Below, piece after piece: positions 23,950-32,080 of a stretch of DNA of 36,280 bases. Made by a program: the position numbers and the translations under genes. Origin of the DNA: Lentilactobacillus kefiri (GTDB lineage: Bacteria > Bacillota > Bacilli > Lactobacillales > Lactobacillaceae). The stretch is taken from contig NZ_BJVK01000022.1 in NCBI RefSeq assembly GCF_007989105.1, forward strand, positions 1 to 36,280. Direction: 5' to 3'. Every line of letters begins with the position of its first letter. Positions within the stretch are counted from its first letter, which is position 1. Under the pieces are notes generated by a model, which was given only the letters and a program-made list of their open reading frames with translations, was not told where the DNA came from and did not search any database.

Positions 23950-24240
23950 TAGAAACATTAGAATTTGCTAAGACAAGGAAAGTAGTCTCTTAGAACTTTT
24001 TCAGGGAGAATCGGGTAAGTGAGAACGATTCAAAAGCCTAAGTGATGAAAGTAACCTTCGAGCGACAAATGCGAGCGAGTCTGCGAGTGTTTGTTGGGAG
24101 CGCCCATTACAGCGCCAGTGTATCGCCAAAGCTTATTTGGCCGTACATGGCGAGTCGATAGTTGTGAGGCTGTCGAGAATTTGGGTGGTAACACGTGTAA
24201 ACGTCCCTTGAGATCGTCAAGATCTTGAGGGACGTTTTTT
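23950..24240 (+). promoter_or_regulatory. T-box riboswitch upstream of brnQ
   Basis: The leader carries an AAAGTAGT specifier-loop element (about 23980) near its 5' end, the T-box core GGGTGGTAACACG (24183-24195) and an intrinsic terminator. In T-box RNAs an uncharged tRNA pairs its anticodon with the specifier and its NCCA end with UGGN of the core, so read-through occurs when the amino acid is scarce. UGGU calls for a tRNA with discriminator A, as in Val, Ile and Leu tRNAs. A GTA (Val) in GATGAAAGTAACC on the 3' side of stem I is a possible specifier, but I cannot fold stem I with certainty. The downstream transporter makes a branched-chain amino acid the natural signal. Confidence 0.88.
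24199..24240 (+). terminator. T-box attenuator terminator
   Basis: Long stem AACGTCCCTTGAGATC / GATCTTGAGGGACGTT (two G-U pairs), loop GTCAA, then TTTTTT. It overlaps the region that would pair with the T-box core in the antiterminator. Confidence 0.88.
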
Positions 24241-24264
24241 GTTTGCAATTAAGGAGGTCTTAAA

Positions 24265-24420
24265 ATGAGAACATTGTTAAATCAAAGTAAGTCAGGCGGC
24301 ATTAGCCGAGTCACGAATTATCAATTTAAATATTTAAGTCATCAATTATCGAATTTGAATTATAAGGAGTGCACAATATGGAAAATACATCAAAAAAATT
24401 ATCATTTAAACATTATCTGA
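24265..24420 (+). CDS. Small leader ORF overlapping brnQ start, 51 residues
   Basis: ATG 24265 follows AAGGAGG, the strongest ribosome site nearby, six bases away. It encodes MRTLLNQSKSGGISRVTNYQ... to a TGA at 24418, running 43 bases past the brnQ ATG in another frame. No signal peptide or known domain. Location between the T-box terminator and brnQ, overlapping its start, suggests translational coupling or a leader role rather than an independent enzyme. It could also be chance, but the ribosome site is hard to explain otherwise. Confidence 0.45.
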   Translation: MRTLLNQSKSGGISRVTNYQFKYLSHQLSNLNYKECTIWKIHQKNYHLNII

Positions 24421-25760
24421 TCATTGCTTCTATGCTTTTTGGAATGTTCTTTGGCGCTGGGAACTTGATTTTCCCAATTCACTTGGGACAACTTGCCGGC
24501 TCCCATTGGATTACCGCTGGAATCGGCTTTCTGCTAACCGGAACGTTATTACCCTTACTTGCAATTATTGCGATTGCCGTTACCCACAGTAATGGGATTT
24601 ATGACCTTGCTAAACCAATCGGCAAACGTTACGCAACCTTCTTCATGGTAATGGTTTGTGCGACTCTTGGACCATTATTTGCAACTCCTCGGACAGCGAC
24701 AACACCATTTCAAATCGGCTTTGCCAGCCATCTGAGCGCATCACAACAACCAATGTGGTTATTCATTTATTCACTGATCTTCTTTGGAATTACTTATTGG
24801 GCTTCACGTAAGCCAACCGGGATTATTAATTCAATTGGTAAAATATTGAACCCGACATTTTTAGCTTTATTAGCCATTATTTTCGCATTTGCTTTCATGA
24901 GTCCAATTAGTTCAGCTTCAAAAGCACCGATTACCGATGCCGCTTATCAAAATGGATCAATCCTTAACGGTTTCCTTCAAGGCTATAACACAATGGATTG
25001 TATTGCCGGTCTGCTCTTTGGAATTGCAATCGTTACAGCCATTAAGAGCCTGGGAGCTACAAGCGCCAAAGAGATTTCAATGACTACCATGAAATCCGGC
25101 GCTCTTGGAATCGGACTTGAGGCCATTATCTATATTGCCTTGATCTGGTTGGGCGCAACCACTCTTGGCAGCTTCAAGTTATCAATTGATGGTGGGATTG
25201 CCTTTAATCAAATTGCCAACCATTTCATGGGCATTACCGGTGAAATCTTCCTGGCGATGATGGCTACTTTGACTTGCCTGACAACCGCCGTTGGCCTTTC
25301 AACATCATTTTCTGAAGCTTTACACGAAAAATTCCCTTCAATTTCATACCGTACATGGTTGATGATCGCAACCGGCTTGTCATTTGGAATTGCCAACTTT
25401 GGTCTTGATACCATCATTTCATGGTCAACCCCAATGCTGATGTTCCTGTATCCACTGGCTATCACGTTGATTATTCTTTCAATCGCCTCACCATTGTTCA
25501 ATCACGATCGTCGAGTATATATCTGGACCACGATTTTCACCATCATTCCAGCAATTCTTGATGCAATCGCAGCTGCGCCAACAATTATTTCCAAGTCAGC
25601 TTTCGCAACCACAATCCTTAAATTAGACGATTTTCTTCCAGGTGCTTCACTTGGGATGGACTGGTTGCTTCCAGCTGCCATCGGATTAATCATTGGTTTG
25701 GCAATTCACTTTATCAGCGCAATGATCGGCTCCAGAGCAGCTGAGATCCAAAAAGACTAA
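24378..25760 (+). CDS. brnQ: Branched-chain amino acid transporter BrnQ (LIVCS family)
   Basis: A 460-residue polytopic protein. Start at ATG 24378, eight bases after AAGGAG; a GTG nine bases upstream overlaps that site. The N-terminal segment FGMFFGAGNLIFPIHLGQLAG is the LIVCS hallmark, with the unwound GAGN element expected to bind Na+ and substrate. It continues with TPRTATTPFQIGF and about twelve hydrophobic segments, the family's usual size. It imports Leu, Ile and Val with Na+ (or H+) across the membrane. The T-box leader upstream supports this and means uptake rises under amino acid shortage. No frameshift or missing segment is seen. Confidence 0.95.
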   Translation: MENTSKKLSFKHYLIIASMLFGMFFGAGNLIFPIHLGQLAGSHWITAGIGFLLTGTLLPLLAIIAIAVTHSNGIYDLAKPIGKRYATFFMVMVCATLGPLFATPRTATTPFQIGFASHLSASQQPMWLFIYSLIFFGITYWASRKPTGIINSIGKILNPTFLALLAIIFAFAFMSPISSASKAPITDAAYQNGSILNGFLQGYNTMDCIAGLLFGIAIVTAIKSLGATSAKEISMTTMKSGALGIGLEAIIYIALIWLGATTLGSFKLSIDGGIAFNQIANHFMGITGEIFLAMMATLTCLTTAVGLSTSFSEALHEKFPSISYRTWLMIATGLSFGIANFGLDTIISWSTPMLMFLYPLAITLIILSIASPLFNHDRRVYIWTTIFTIIPAILDAIAAAPTIISKSAFATTILKLDDFLPGASLGMDWLLPAAIGLIIGLAIHFISAMIGSRAAEIQKD

Positions 25761-25781
25761 GCTGATTTCACTCAACACATA

Positions 25782-25809
25782 TTCACATAGAATCATAAAC
25801 ACATATAAT
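25782..25809 (+). promoter_or_regulatory. Promoter of the antiporter gene
   Basis: -35 TTCACA (25782-25787), 16-bp spacer, perfect -10 TATAAT (25804-25809). GAAAGGAGG follows eight bases before the ATG at 25850. Confidence 0.7.
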
Positions 25810-25849
25810 AGAAGTTAAGCACATAAGTTTTTAGAAAGGAGGCCACTGC

Positions 25850-27070
25850 ATGTCCTTTATCGGTGCACTTTGTCTTTTGCTGGTATTGACAACCTTGGCC
25901 GGGCACTTCGCAAATCGGATTGGCATTCCGTCGGTTATTGGTCAAATATTAGTGGGAATCCTGGTGGGCCCAGCGATGTTGGGCTGGATTCACCTTGATC
26001 ACATGATCGATTTATTCTCCCAAATCGGGGTTATCATCCTGATGTTTATTGGTGGTCTTGAAAGCAACCTTAAGCTGTTGCGAAAATACTTGCGGCCGGC
26101 AATTATTGTTGCCATCATTGGGGTTATTTTCCCCGTTTTAATGATTGGCGGTGCCTGCTGGGCGTTTTCGTTCTCACCTATGGAAGCCATCTTTATTGGG
26201 GTGGTATTCAGTGCAACTTCGGTTTCAATTTCCGTTGAAGTGCTGCGTGACTACAAGGCTTTGGATACCAAGGAAGGTGCAACCATATTAGGGGCTGCCG
26301 TAGCCGATGATATTATTGGCGTTATCCTGTTGTCCATCATGATTAGTGTCATGGGAACTCAGGGAGTTAATACAAGTGGCTCATCGACAAATTTGGCATT
26401 GATCTCGATTGAACAAATTGCATTCTTTGGAATGGCTTATTTGATGGTCAAATGGATTGTGCCGTACCTGATGCGAATTGGCGAGCGATTGCTGATGGCC
26501 TCCAGTGTCACCATTACTTCAATGGTTATCTGCCTAGGGATGGCTTACATCGCCGATGCAGTTGGCCTGAGTGGAGCGGTTGGCGCATTCTTCGCAGGAA
26601 TCGCGGTTGCTCATACGCCGTATCGGGAAACAATCGAAAACCACATGGAACCAATTGGCTACGCCGTGTTTGTGCCAATGTTCTTTGTAAGTATCGGGCT
26701 CAACATGTCGTTTGCCCATATCGGTGACTCGTTGCTGTTCGTTGGGACTTTAACAGTGCTTGCCTGCTTGAGTAAGTTGTTCGGATGTGGAATTGGTGCC
26801 CTGGTAAATGGGTTCGATCTTAACAGCAGTTATATGATCGGCTCGGGGATGATTTCTCGAGGTGAGATGGGCTTAATTACCGCTCAAATCGGATTTTCGT
26901 CAGGACTTCTGTCCGACTCCTACTATTCAGATTTGATTTTAGTGATTATTTTATCAACCTTGATTGCGCCATTCTTGTTGAAAAACGCGATTCACCTTTT
27001 GCCTTCGAATGACAAAGCTGATTTGTCAGTGGGGGTTGAAGATGGGGTAACCAATAATAGTCATTCATAA
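25850..27070 (+). CDS. napA: NapA-type Na+/H+ antiporter (CPA2 family)
   Basis: A 406-residue membrane protein with about 12-13 hydrophobic segments, normal for CPA2 antiporters without an RCK domain. Key features: IGIPSVIGQILVGILVGP in the first segment pair, FIGGLESNL, and AAVADDIIGVILL with the two ion-binding aspartates at 153-154, diagnostic of electrogenic CPA2 members. SRGEMGLI near residue 338 is another conserved loop. It exchanges cytoplasmic Na+ (possibly K+) for H+ in pH and salt homeostasis. Single-gene unit with its own promoter and a terminator shared with the converging gene. The gene name is by family resemblance; ion preference is not readable. Confidence 0.85.
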   Translation: MSFIGALCLLLVLTTLAGHFANRIGIPSVIGQILVGILVGPAMLGWIHLDHMIDLFSQIGVIILMFIGGLESNLKLLRKYLRPAIIVAIIGVIFPVLMIGGACWAFSFSPMEAIFIGVVFSATSVSISVEVLRDYKALDTKEGATILGAAVADDIIGVILLSIMISVMGTQGVNTSGSSTNLALISIEQIAFFGMAYLMVKWIVPYLMRIGERLLMASSVTITSMVICLGMAYIADAVGLSGAVGAFFAGIAVAHTPYRETIENHMEPIGYAVFVPMFFVSIGLNMSFAHIGDSLLFVGTLTVLACLSKLFGCGIGALVNGFDLNSSYMIGSGMISRGEMGLITAQIGFSSGLLSDSYYSDLILVIILSTLIAPFLLKNAIHLLPSNDKADLSVGVEDGVTNNSHS

Positions 27071-27074
27071 AAAT

Positions 27075-27107
27075 AAAAAAAGCTGGGCAATTTTGCCCAG
27101 CTTTTTT
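27075..27107 (+). terminator. Bidirectional terminator between converging genes
   Basis: AAAAAAGCTGGGCAA / TTGCCCAGCTTTTTT: a perfect stem with A and T tracts on both sides, so it serves the antiporter (plus) and the deoxyribosyltransferase (minus). Confidence 0.92.
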
Positions 27108-27122
27108 GCGTCCAATATTAAA

Positions 27123-27605
27123 TTAGAGAACTTTCTTTTCGGTGTAGCGTTGTTCCAGATCGTTGAAGTTATAGTCTTTAATATGTTGAATATCGTCTTT
27201 GCCGTTGAAAAAGGCGGTATAACTGCGAGACAACATCAAGTTCAACTGGCTGTTTTCACCAAATTGAACCATGATAACGGGGATGTTGGCTTCATGAGCA
27301 GAGCCAATTTCAAAGACTGTACCGGAATCGGGTTCGGTTAAGCCGTCTTCAAGCTGATAATCCAAAATGGCAACTACAACGTCGGCTTTATGTACTTGGC
27401 GCATGTCGGATGCAAAGACGGCATCCTGCCATTTGAAGCTGCCGAATGGTTCTGATTCGAATTGGTGGTCTTGAGGGATGAAAATACCGTCAGCGTCGAT
27501 TGTTGGGTTTTGCTTTAACAAGCTGACGACCTGGTTGATTCGGTCCTTTTGACCGTCACTGAAGAATGGTGAAGCTAGATAGACTTTGTTTTTGTTGGTT
27601 GGCAT
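27123..27605 (-). CDS. ntd: Nucleoside 2-deoxyribosyltransferase
   Basis: A 160-residue cytoplasmic enzyme, normal length for the family. It moves the 2-deoxyribosyl group between nucleobases in purine and pyrimidine salvage, typical of lactobacilli. N-terminal VYLASPFFS forms the first strand and substrate loop. DSGTVFEIG holds the catalytic nucleophile Glu99 (Glu98 of the L. leichmannii enzyme) and Asp93; Asp75 and QLNLMLS (the Asn-x-Met contributed to the neighbouring subunit) are also kept. GGAGG lies ten bases before the ATG. It stands alone and converges on the antiporter. Whether it is type I (purine only) or II cannot be told. Confidence 0.93.
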   Translation of the reverse strand: MPTNKNKVYLASPFFSDGQKDRINQVVSLLKQNPTIDADGIFIPQDHQFESEPFGSFKWQDAVFASDMRQVHKADVVVAILDYQLEDGLTEPDSGTVFEIGSAHEANIPVIMVQFGENSQLNLMLSRSYTAFFNGKDDIQHIKDYNFNDLEQRYTEKKVL

Positions 27606-27734
27606 GATATGATTCCTCCTTAATTTTAACTACATTGTACATGAAAAGTCCTGCAAAAGTCATAAAGTTTAAAAGACATCCTCATTTTGCACGTTTTATC
27701 ATAAGTAAAGGGGTTTATTCCAAATCCATTAGAA

Positions 27735-27763
27735 TTGCGTCAATAGCATAGTAATCATATAAT
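27735..27763 (+). promoter_or_regulatory. Promoter of the frameshifted surface-protein gene
   Basis: -35 TTGCGT (27735-27740), 17-bp spacer, perfect -10 TATAAT (27758-27763). The predicted start near 27770 lies before both possible start codons (27782, 27812). Confidence 0.65.
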
Positions 27764-28836
27764 TAAGGTAAACATGACATAATGCGTGTTGATTTATGGG
27801 GGGATTTTAACGTGGATAAACTAAATAGTAGTAATTATCAAAGATTTAAAAAAATGGTTCTGGCGATCATTGTTGGAACTGTTATTCTGATACTGGGAGC
27901 TTTTGCTTTCAACAATAAGGCATCTGCGGCTGATCAGGCTACTTTATCAAGTCCATTTAGTATGACTGATAGCATCAATTCTAGTAAGGATTATAAATAT
28001 ACTAGTCAGGAAGCAATTCATTTTTCATTTGATTTAATGAAAGGTGAACGAATTCAGAAGAATGATCAAATTATCATCAATGTTGACAAAGACGGAACTG
28101 GAACTCCGGGTTTTAATCTGAGCTCTCTTCAGATTAATTCAATTTCATCGAATAATTTCTTTACGGTTACCACGGATGGTTCCTCTAGTCCAGCCAAAGT
28201 TATTATTACTGCAACTAAAGATGTTGATTACTCAACTCTTGCCCAAGCGGGAATCTCATTGTACGCTAAGCCGTCAAAGAGTACTGCGAATACAGACAAA
28301 GAAGCTACTTACCATGTTTCAATTGACTACAAGCGAGGAAATCAGACTGCGAACATATTAGCAGATAAATCCTTTAACGTAGACAACAGTTCTTCCTCTG
28401 GAGGGGGTGTTGTCACTAAAATAAGTCAGCAAATATTTGGTGGCTTATCTGGGCTACCGGTTCCCACAGAAAAACTTAAATTAAATGGTGAGAATCGTTT
28501 CGACGTTAATTATTATGCCGATTTTAACAATGATACTTCCGTTAATAAAGGACTTTTGTACTGGTATACAAGAAATGCCTTTGTTGCTTGGGCTGAGATA
28601 ACTCTACCTGATGCGAAAGATGTTCCCAAATCACTGACATGGACTTTATCTACGGATCCGTCAAATCTTCCTTTTTACACACCAATGATGAAGGTTTATA
28701 AAACAGGTGACAATGATCACCCAACATCCGAGTGGAGCGTTGTTAATAGCACCCCTAACAAGGTTACTTTTAAAGCCACAAATCTTTCAAAATTCCATTC
28801 CTGATTACCACTAATAAGGTCACAGATGTTTCAAAA

Positions 28837-30306
28837 GTGACATCAACTGTTAAGGATAACAGCACTGATCCAGTGAAGATCGATCCATATACTGCCAATC
28901 TGTTTTATAACAGTACAATTGCTGCGGGTTTTATCCCAATTCTAACTGTCCAAGATAAAATAGTTACATCAGACGAAGCTCGACAAATGCTTTTCAACGG
29001 TAAAACGCTGAAAGATGACAATGACATTTTGAAACAATTTGCCACGGTTACCGATAACAACGCAGACTCCAGTAAGTTGCATGGTCAGAATACGCTACAC
29101 TTTGGTGTTGGTTATAATAAAAACACTGCATTTTCCTATAATGGTTTTAAGGATGGTCAAACATATGATATTCCGATCTATGCGGAGAACGATGCTGGTT
29201 CAACCAATACCCAGACAGCAAAACTGACTATTAAAGATCCAACACCAGAGCTAAAGAATATAGCGGCCGAATTTGTAGATGTTGATGGGAAAACCTCATT
29301 CCCCAACAATAACTTCACCATAAAGCCTACTTCAACTACAAAGCTGAATGATGTTTGGAATCTCAACAAAATTCTGACATTTGGTACAATTCCATCAGGG
29401 TATCATTTGGCAACAACCAGCGAACTTAAGTCAGGTCAAACTCAACCAACTATTACATGGGGATCAACTAAGTCGCCAGTTAAGATTTATGTTAAGAAGA
29501 CTACAAGTCCAACGCCGAACCCAACTCCAAACCCCGCACCGAATCCGACTCCAACGCCAACACCTACACCGACGCCCACACCAACTCCTGACCCAGGAGA
29601 GGGTGGCAACGTTGCTCAAAAGGGGACCGTTGTTTATGCTTTGAAGAAGATTTATTTGTATAAGAACACAACCTTCAGTAAGCATGAACGTCGAGCTGGA
29701 TATGTTTCCAAGCCACGGGTTTACCGACCAATGTTTGTTGTAACTGGTTATGGTCATTCTGCTAACGGTCGTTTGCGTTATCAGGTTCGCGATGTTAACC
29801 ATCTGACCAAGAACCATGGCAATAGCGGATATATCACCGCTCAATGGGCATACGTTCGTCCTGTCTATTATCAGACGATGCACGCTTCTGTGACCGTGAT
29901 TAATCCTCGTGGTGTCAATGCATATATGTACAAGAACCTCACTGCAAAGACCCGCAATTACAAGCAGGGAACGGTTCTGAATGTTACTAAGATTGTAAAG
30001 CATAACCTAACAACCAGATTTGTTTTGGCAAACGGTCAATACATTACCGCAAACCGGAAACTGGTAACTATGGACAATCAAAATCAGCCCAAGTACATTA
30101 AGGTTAAGAAGCCAATTTATCGATATAAAGATGTCAACTTGAGTAAGCGTAACAAGCACGCTCACTTCAAGAAAGGCACGAAGATTCGTGTTAAGAATTA
30201 TGATTTCTCACATGCAAACAGCGTGACAAATCATGGTGCTCTCAGGTATCACGTTGCCGGTGGTTATATTACTGGTAATCCAAAGTACGTGAAAGTTATT
30301 AAATAG
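28837..30306 (+). CDS. 3' fragment of the frameshifted surface protein
   Basis: If annotated separately this frame begins at GTG 28837, without a ribosome site, and gives 489 residues: the rest of the beta-rich region, the Pro-Thr repeats (29503-29595) and the C-terminal wall-binding units (about 29620-30300). It has no signal peptide, so it is best read as the second half of the broken gene. Confidence 0.7.
   Translation: MTSTVKDNSTDPVKIDPYTANLFYNSTIAAGFIPILTVQDKIVTSDEARQMLFNGKTLKDDNDILKQFATVTDNNADSSKLHGQNTLHFGVGYNKNTAFSYNGFKDGQTYDIPIYAENDAGSTNTQTAKLTIKDPTPELKNIAAEFVDVDGKTSFPNNNFTIKPTSTTKLNDVWNLNKILTFGTIPSGYHLATTSELKSGQTQPTITWGSTKSPVKIYVKKTTSPTPNPTPNPAPNPTPTPTPTPTPTPTPDPGEGGNVAQKGTVVYALKKIYLYKNTTFSKHERRAGYVSKPRVYRPMFVVTGYGHSANGRLRYQVRDVNHLTKNHGNSGYITAQWAYVRPVYYQTMHASVTVINPRGVNAYMYKNLTAKTRNYKQGTVLNVTKIVKHNLTTRFVLANGQYITANRKLVTMDNQNQPKYIKVKKPIYRYKDVNLSKRNKHAHFKKGTKIRVKNYDFSHANSVTNHGALRYHVAGGYITGNPKYVKVIK
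29503..29595 (+). repeat. Pro-Thr/Pro-Asn repeat spacer
   Basis: Codon-level repeat of CCNAC(N)CC giving SPTPNPTPNPAPNPTPTPTP and further TP pairs before DPGEGG. Such spacers reach through the wall in surface proteins. The simple repeat is prone to length change. Confidence 0.8.
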
Positions 30307-30315
30307 CCTGAATCC

Positions 30316-30348
30316 AAAAATGGAATTCCACCTCGGAATTCCATTTTT
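30316..30348 (+). terminator. Terminator of the surface-protein gene
   Basis: AAAAATGGAATTCC / GGAATTCCATTTTT perfect 14-bp stem with loop ACCTC and a T run, ten bases after the stop. Confidence 0.9.
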
Positions 30349-30391
30349 GTTTTACAATAAAAGATAGCAAGTACAGATGGGAGTTGGAGCA

Positions 30392-30832
30392 ATGATTGAA
30401 CATGTTCAAGGTGCGGCAGGTGAACGATTAAATGAAATAGCTCGCATCTGGTTGGCAGGCAATTTAGACGCCCACTCTTTTATTGATCCAGATTATTGGA
30501 AACATTACTTTGACGTCGTTAAACACGACATTGCTAAGTCAGAGTTGTTCATATTTGAGGAAAATGGGCATGTTCAGGGATTTATGGGAATGGATGGCCA
30601 CTACATTGCCGGCTTATTTGTTGCCAAAGGTCATCGTGACCAGGGCATCGGTTCCCAATTGATGGATGCGGCAAAGCAGAACCATTCAGAGCTAACATTG
30701 TCAGTCTACGAAAAGAACGCCCACGCGTACACGTTTTATCGAAAGCGTGGATTTAAAGAGTTTCAACATCGAGCAGATCGAGTTACCGGTGAGTTTGCGA
30801 TTAATATGAGGTGGAAAAGGAGGGGTCGATAA
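30392..30832 (+). CDS. GNAT-family N-acetyltransferase
   Basis: About 146 residues from ATG 30392, eight bases after TGGGAG; an ATG at 30377 would overlap that site. The start MIEHVQGAAGERLNEIARIW and the NLDAHSFIDPDYW that follows match small GNAT enzymes of the YjaB/PhnO-like kind. The acetyl-CoA motif is VAKGHRDQGIGSQLM (RxxGxG), with later NAHAYTFYRKRGFKEF, the usual C-terminal Tyr-containing block. It transfers acetyl from acetyl-CoA to an unknown amine in the cytoplasm. Its TAA overlaps the next gene's ATG (TAATG), so the two form an operon; pairing with a drug exporter hints at detoxification. Confidence 0.85.
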   Translation: MIEHVQGAAGERLNEIARIWLAGNLDAHSFIDPDYWKHYFDVVKHDIAKSELFIFEENGHVQGFMGMDGHYIAGLFVAKGHRDQGIGSQLMDAAKQNHSELTLSVYEKNAHAYTFYRKRGFKEFQHRADRVTGEFAINMRWKRRGR

Positions 30833-32034
30833 TGGCAGATAGTAAAGTCCAACCACGGATGGGAAATACAGGTTTTATCATCTTTCTGGCGCTTTTGAGT
30901 GCCTTTGTCCCACTCTCAACCGATTTGTATTTACCTGCACTTCCTGAAATGACGAAGTTTTTTGCGGTTCCCGAAATTGTGATGAATCTGACGCTCATTT
31001 TGTTCTTTGTGTTTTACTCAATCGCCACTTTGTTTTGGGGACCACTGAGTGATCGTTATGGTCGCCGGCCAATTCTACTGATTGGATTGACGCTCTACAT
31101 GTTAGCCAGTATCCTGTGTGGAATTGCCGTCAATGCGTATGAAATTATCATCTTTAGAGTTCTGCAGGCCATCGGTGGTGGGGTTGCAACAACTGTTGCG
31201 ACTGCCGTTATCAAAGATGTCTTCGTTGGCCGCAAACAGGAAACCACGTTAGCGATTGTTCAGTCCATGGTTGTAATTTCACCAGCAATTGCGCCGGTGA
31301 TTGGGTCCCTATTACTAACCTTTATTTCATGGCGGGGGATCTTCTTTGCCCAGGCACTCTTGGGGTTATCCGTCATTTACGGATCAATCATATTTAAAGA
31401 AACCCATCAAGCGGAAACTGGCAACACCAGTATTCTCAAATCTTTCGGCCGCTTGGGATCGTTACTCCTAAACCCAGGTTTTTCCGCCTTACTGATAACA
31501 TTCTCACTGATGTCGATTGTCTCGCTCTCCTACATCTCATCCTCTTCATACATTTTTCAAGACACCTTTCACTTGAGCAGCCGAATGTTCAGCTTATTCT
31601 TCTCGTTCAACGCGATTGGCATGCTGCTGGGACCGTTGGTTTATATTCCGCTATCGAAGTATAACGACCGGTTTAAGATAGTTTATACATCCTTTGGTAT
31701 CTCAATCGTTGCCGGAATCTTAGTATTGATATTTGGGCAAATGAGTCCAATTGCATTCGCGTTGACCCAGTTTCCAGCAACCCTTGCCAGCAGTGCGGTT
31801 CGGCCACCAGGAACTTATCTGATATTGAAACAGGAAGAAAACGACAATGGTTCAGCTTCCGCTTTGTATAGTGCCGGTGGAACGATCTTTGGCAGTCTCG
31901 GAATGGTAATTGTATCACTTGCCGAAGCAACGCCCATTGCCGCAATTGCGTGGATCAACATTATTATCGGTGCCAGTTGTGCAATATTACTGTTTGCATC
32001 TCTGACAGTGTTGAAGAAGAAAATTATTGTTTAA
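30832..32034 (+). CDS. Bcr/CflA-family multidrug efflux MFS transporter
   Basis: A 400-residue protein with 12 hydrophobic segments. ATG 30832 overlaps the previous stop and follows AAAAGGAGG. STDLYLPALPEM in the first helix is the Bcr/CflA (DHA1) signature; GPLSDRYGRRPI is MFS motif A between helices 2 and 3, and RVLQAIGGG in helix 4 matches the family (motif B Arg). IAPVIGSLL in helix 5 is the antiporter motif C. It should expel a drug or metabolite in exchange for H+. The substrate is unknown. Coupled with the GNAT gene and ended by a terminator facing the next gene. Confidence 0.9.
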   Translation: MADSKVQPRMGNTGFIIFLALLSAFVPLSTDLYLPALPEMTKFFAVPEIVMNLTLILFFVFYSIATLFWGPLSDRYGRRPILLIGLTLYMLASILCGIAVNAYEIIIFRVLQAIGGGVATTVATAVIKDVFVGRKQETTLAIVQSMVVISPAIAPVIGSLLLTFISWRGIFFAQALLGLSVIYGSIIFKETHQAETGNTSILKSFGRLGSLLLNPGFSALLITFSLMSIVSLSYISSSSYIFQDTFHLSSRMFSLFFSFNAIGMLLGPLVYIPLSKYNDRFKIVYTSFGISIVAGILVLIFGQMSPIAFALTQFPATLASSAVRPPGTYLILKQEENDNGSASALYSAGGTIFGSLGMVIVSLAEATPIAAIAWINIIIGASCAILLFASLTVLKKKIIV

Positions 32035-32036
32035 AC

Positions 32037-32067
32037 AAAAAGGGCAGCCCATCAAGGCTGTCCTTTA
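32037..32067 (+). terminator. Terminator between MFS and histidine-phosphatase genes
   Basis: AAAGGGCAGCC / GGCTGTCCTTT stem (one G-U) with loop CATCAA, A-rich before and T-rich after. It may serve both converging genes. Confidence 0.75.
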
Positions 32068-32080
32068 ATCTTGTGTTGAG

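Larger units (their letters stand above)
27812..30306 (+). pseudogene. DUF5776-type surface protein, broken by one-base deletion
   Basis: Frame one (to 28804) ends abruptly in ...ATNLSKFHS; frame two is open from just upstream and runs to 30306. Adding one A to the AAAA run at 28789-28792 joins them as ...ATNLSKIPFLITTNKV. I favour GTG 27812 (eight bases after GGGGGGAT) over ATG 27782. The joined protein is about 830 residues: N-terminal hydrophobic signal/anchor ending KASA, an adhesin-like beta-rich half (QEAIHFSFDL, DQIIINV), a PNPTP/TPTP proline spacer, and a basic C terminus. There, YALKKIYLYKNTTFSKHERR, RPMFVVTGYG and LRYQVRDVNHL fit DUF5776, followed by SLAP/SH3-like wall-binding units. 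Likely a non-covalent surface adhesin; possibly phase-off or a sequencing error. Confidence 0.82.

Noticed and set aside
27782-27811. ATG 27782 as the start of the frameshifted surface protein
   Set aside because: It has no ribosome site and lies about 12 bases after the predicted transcription start; GTG 27812 has GGGGGGAT at good spacing.
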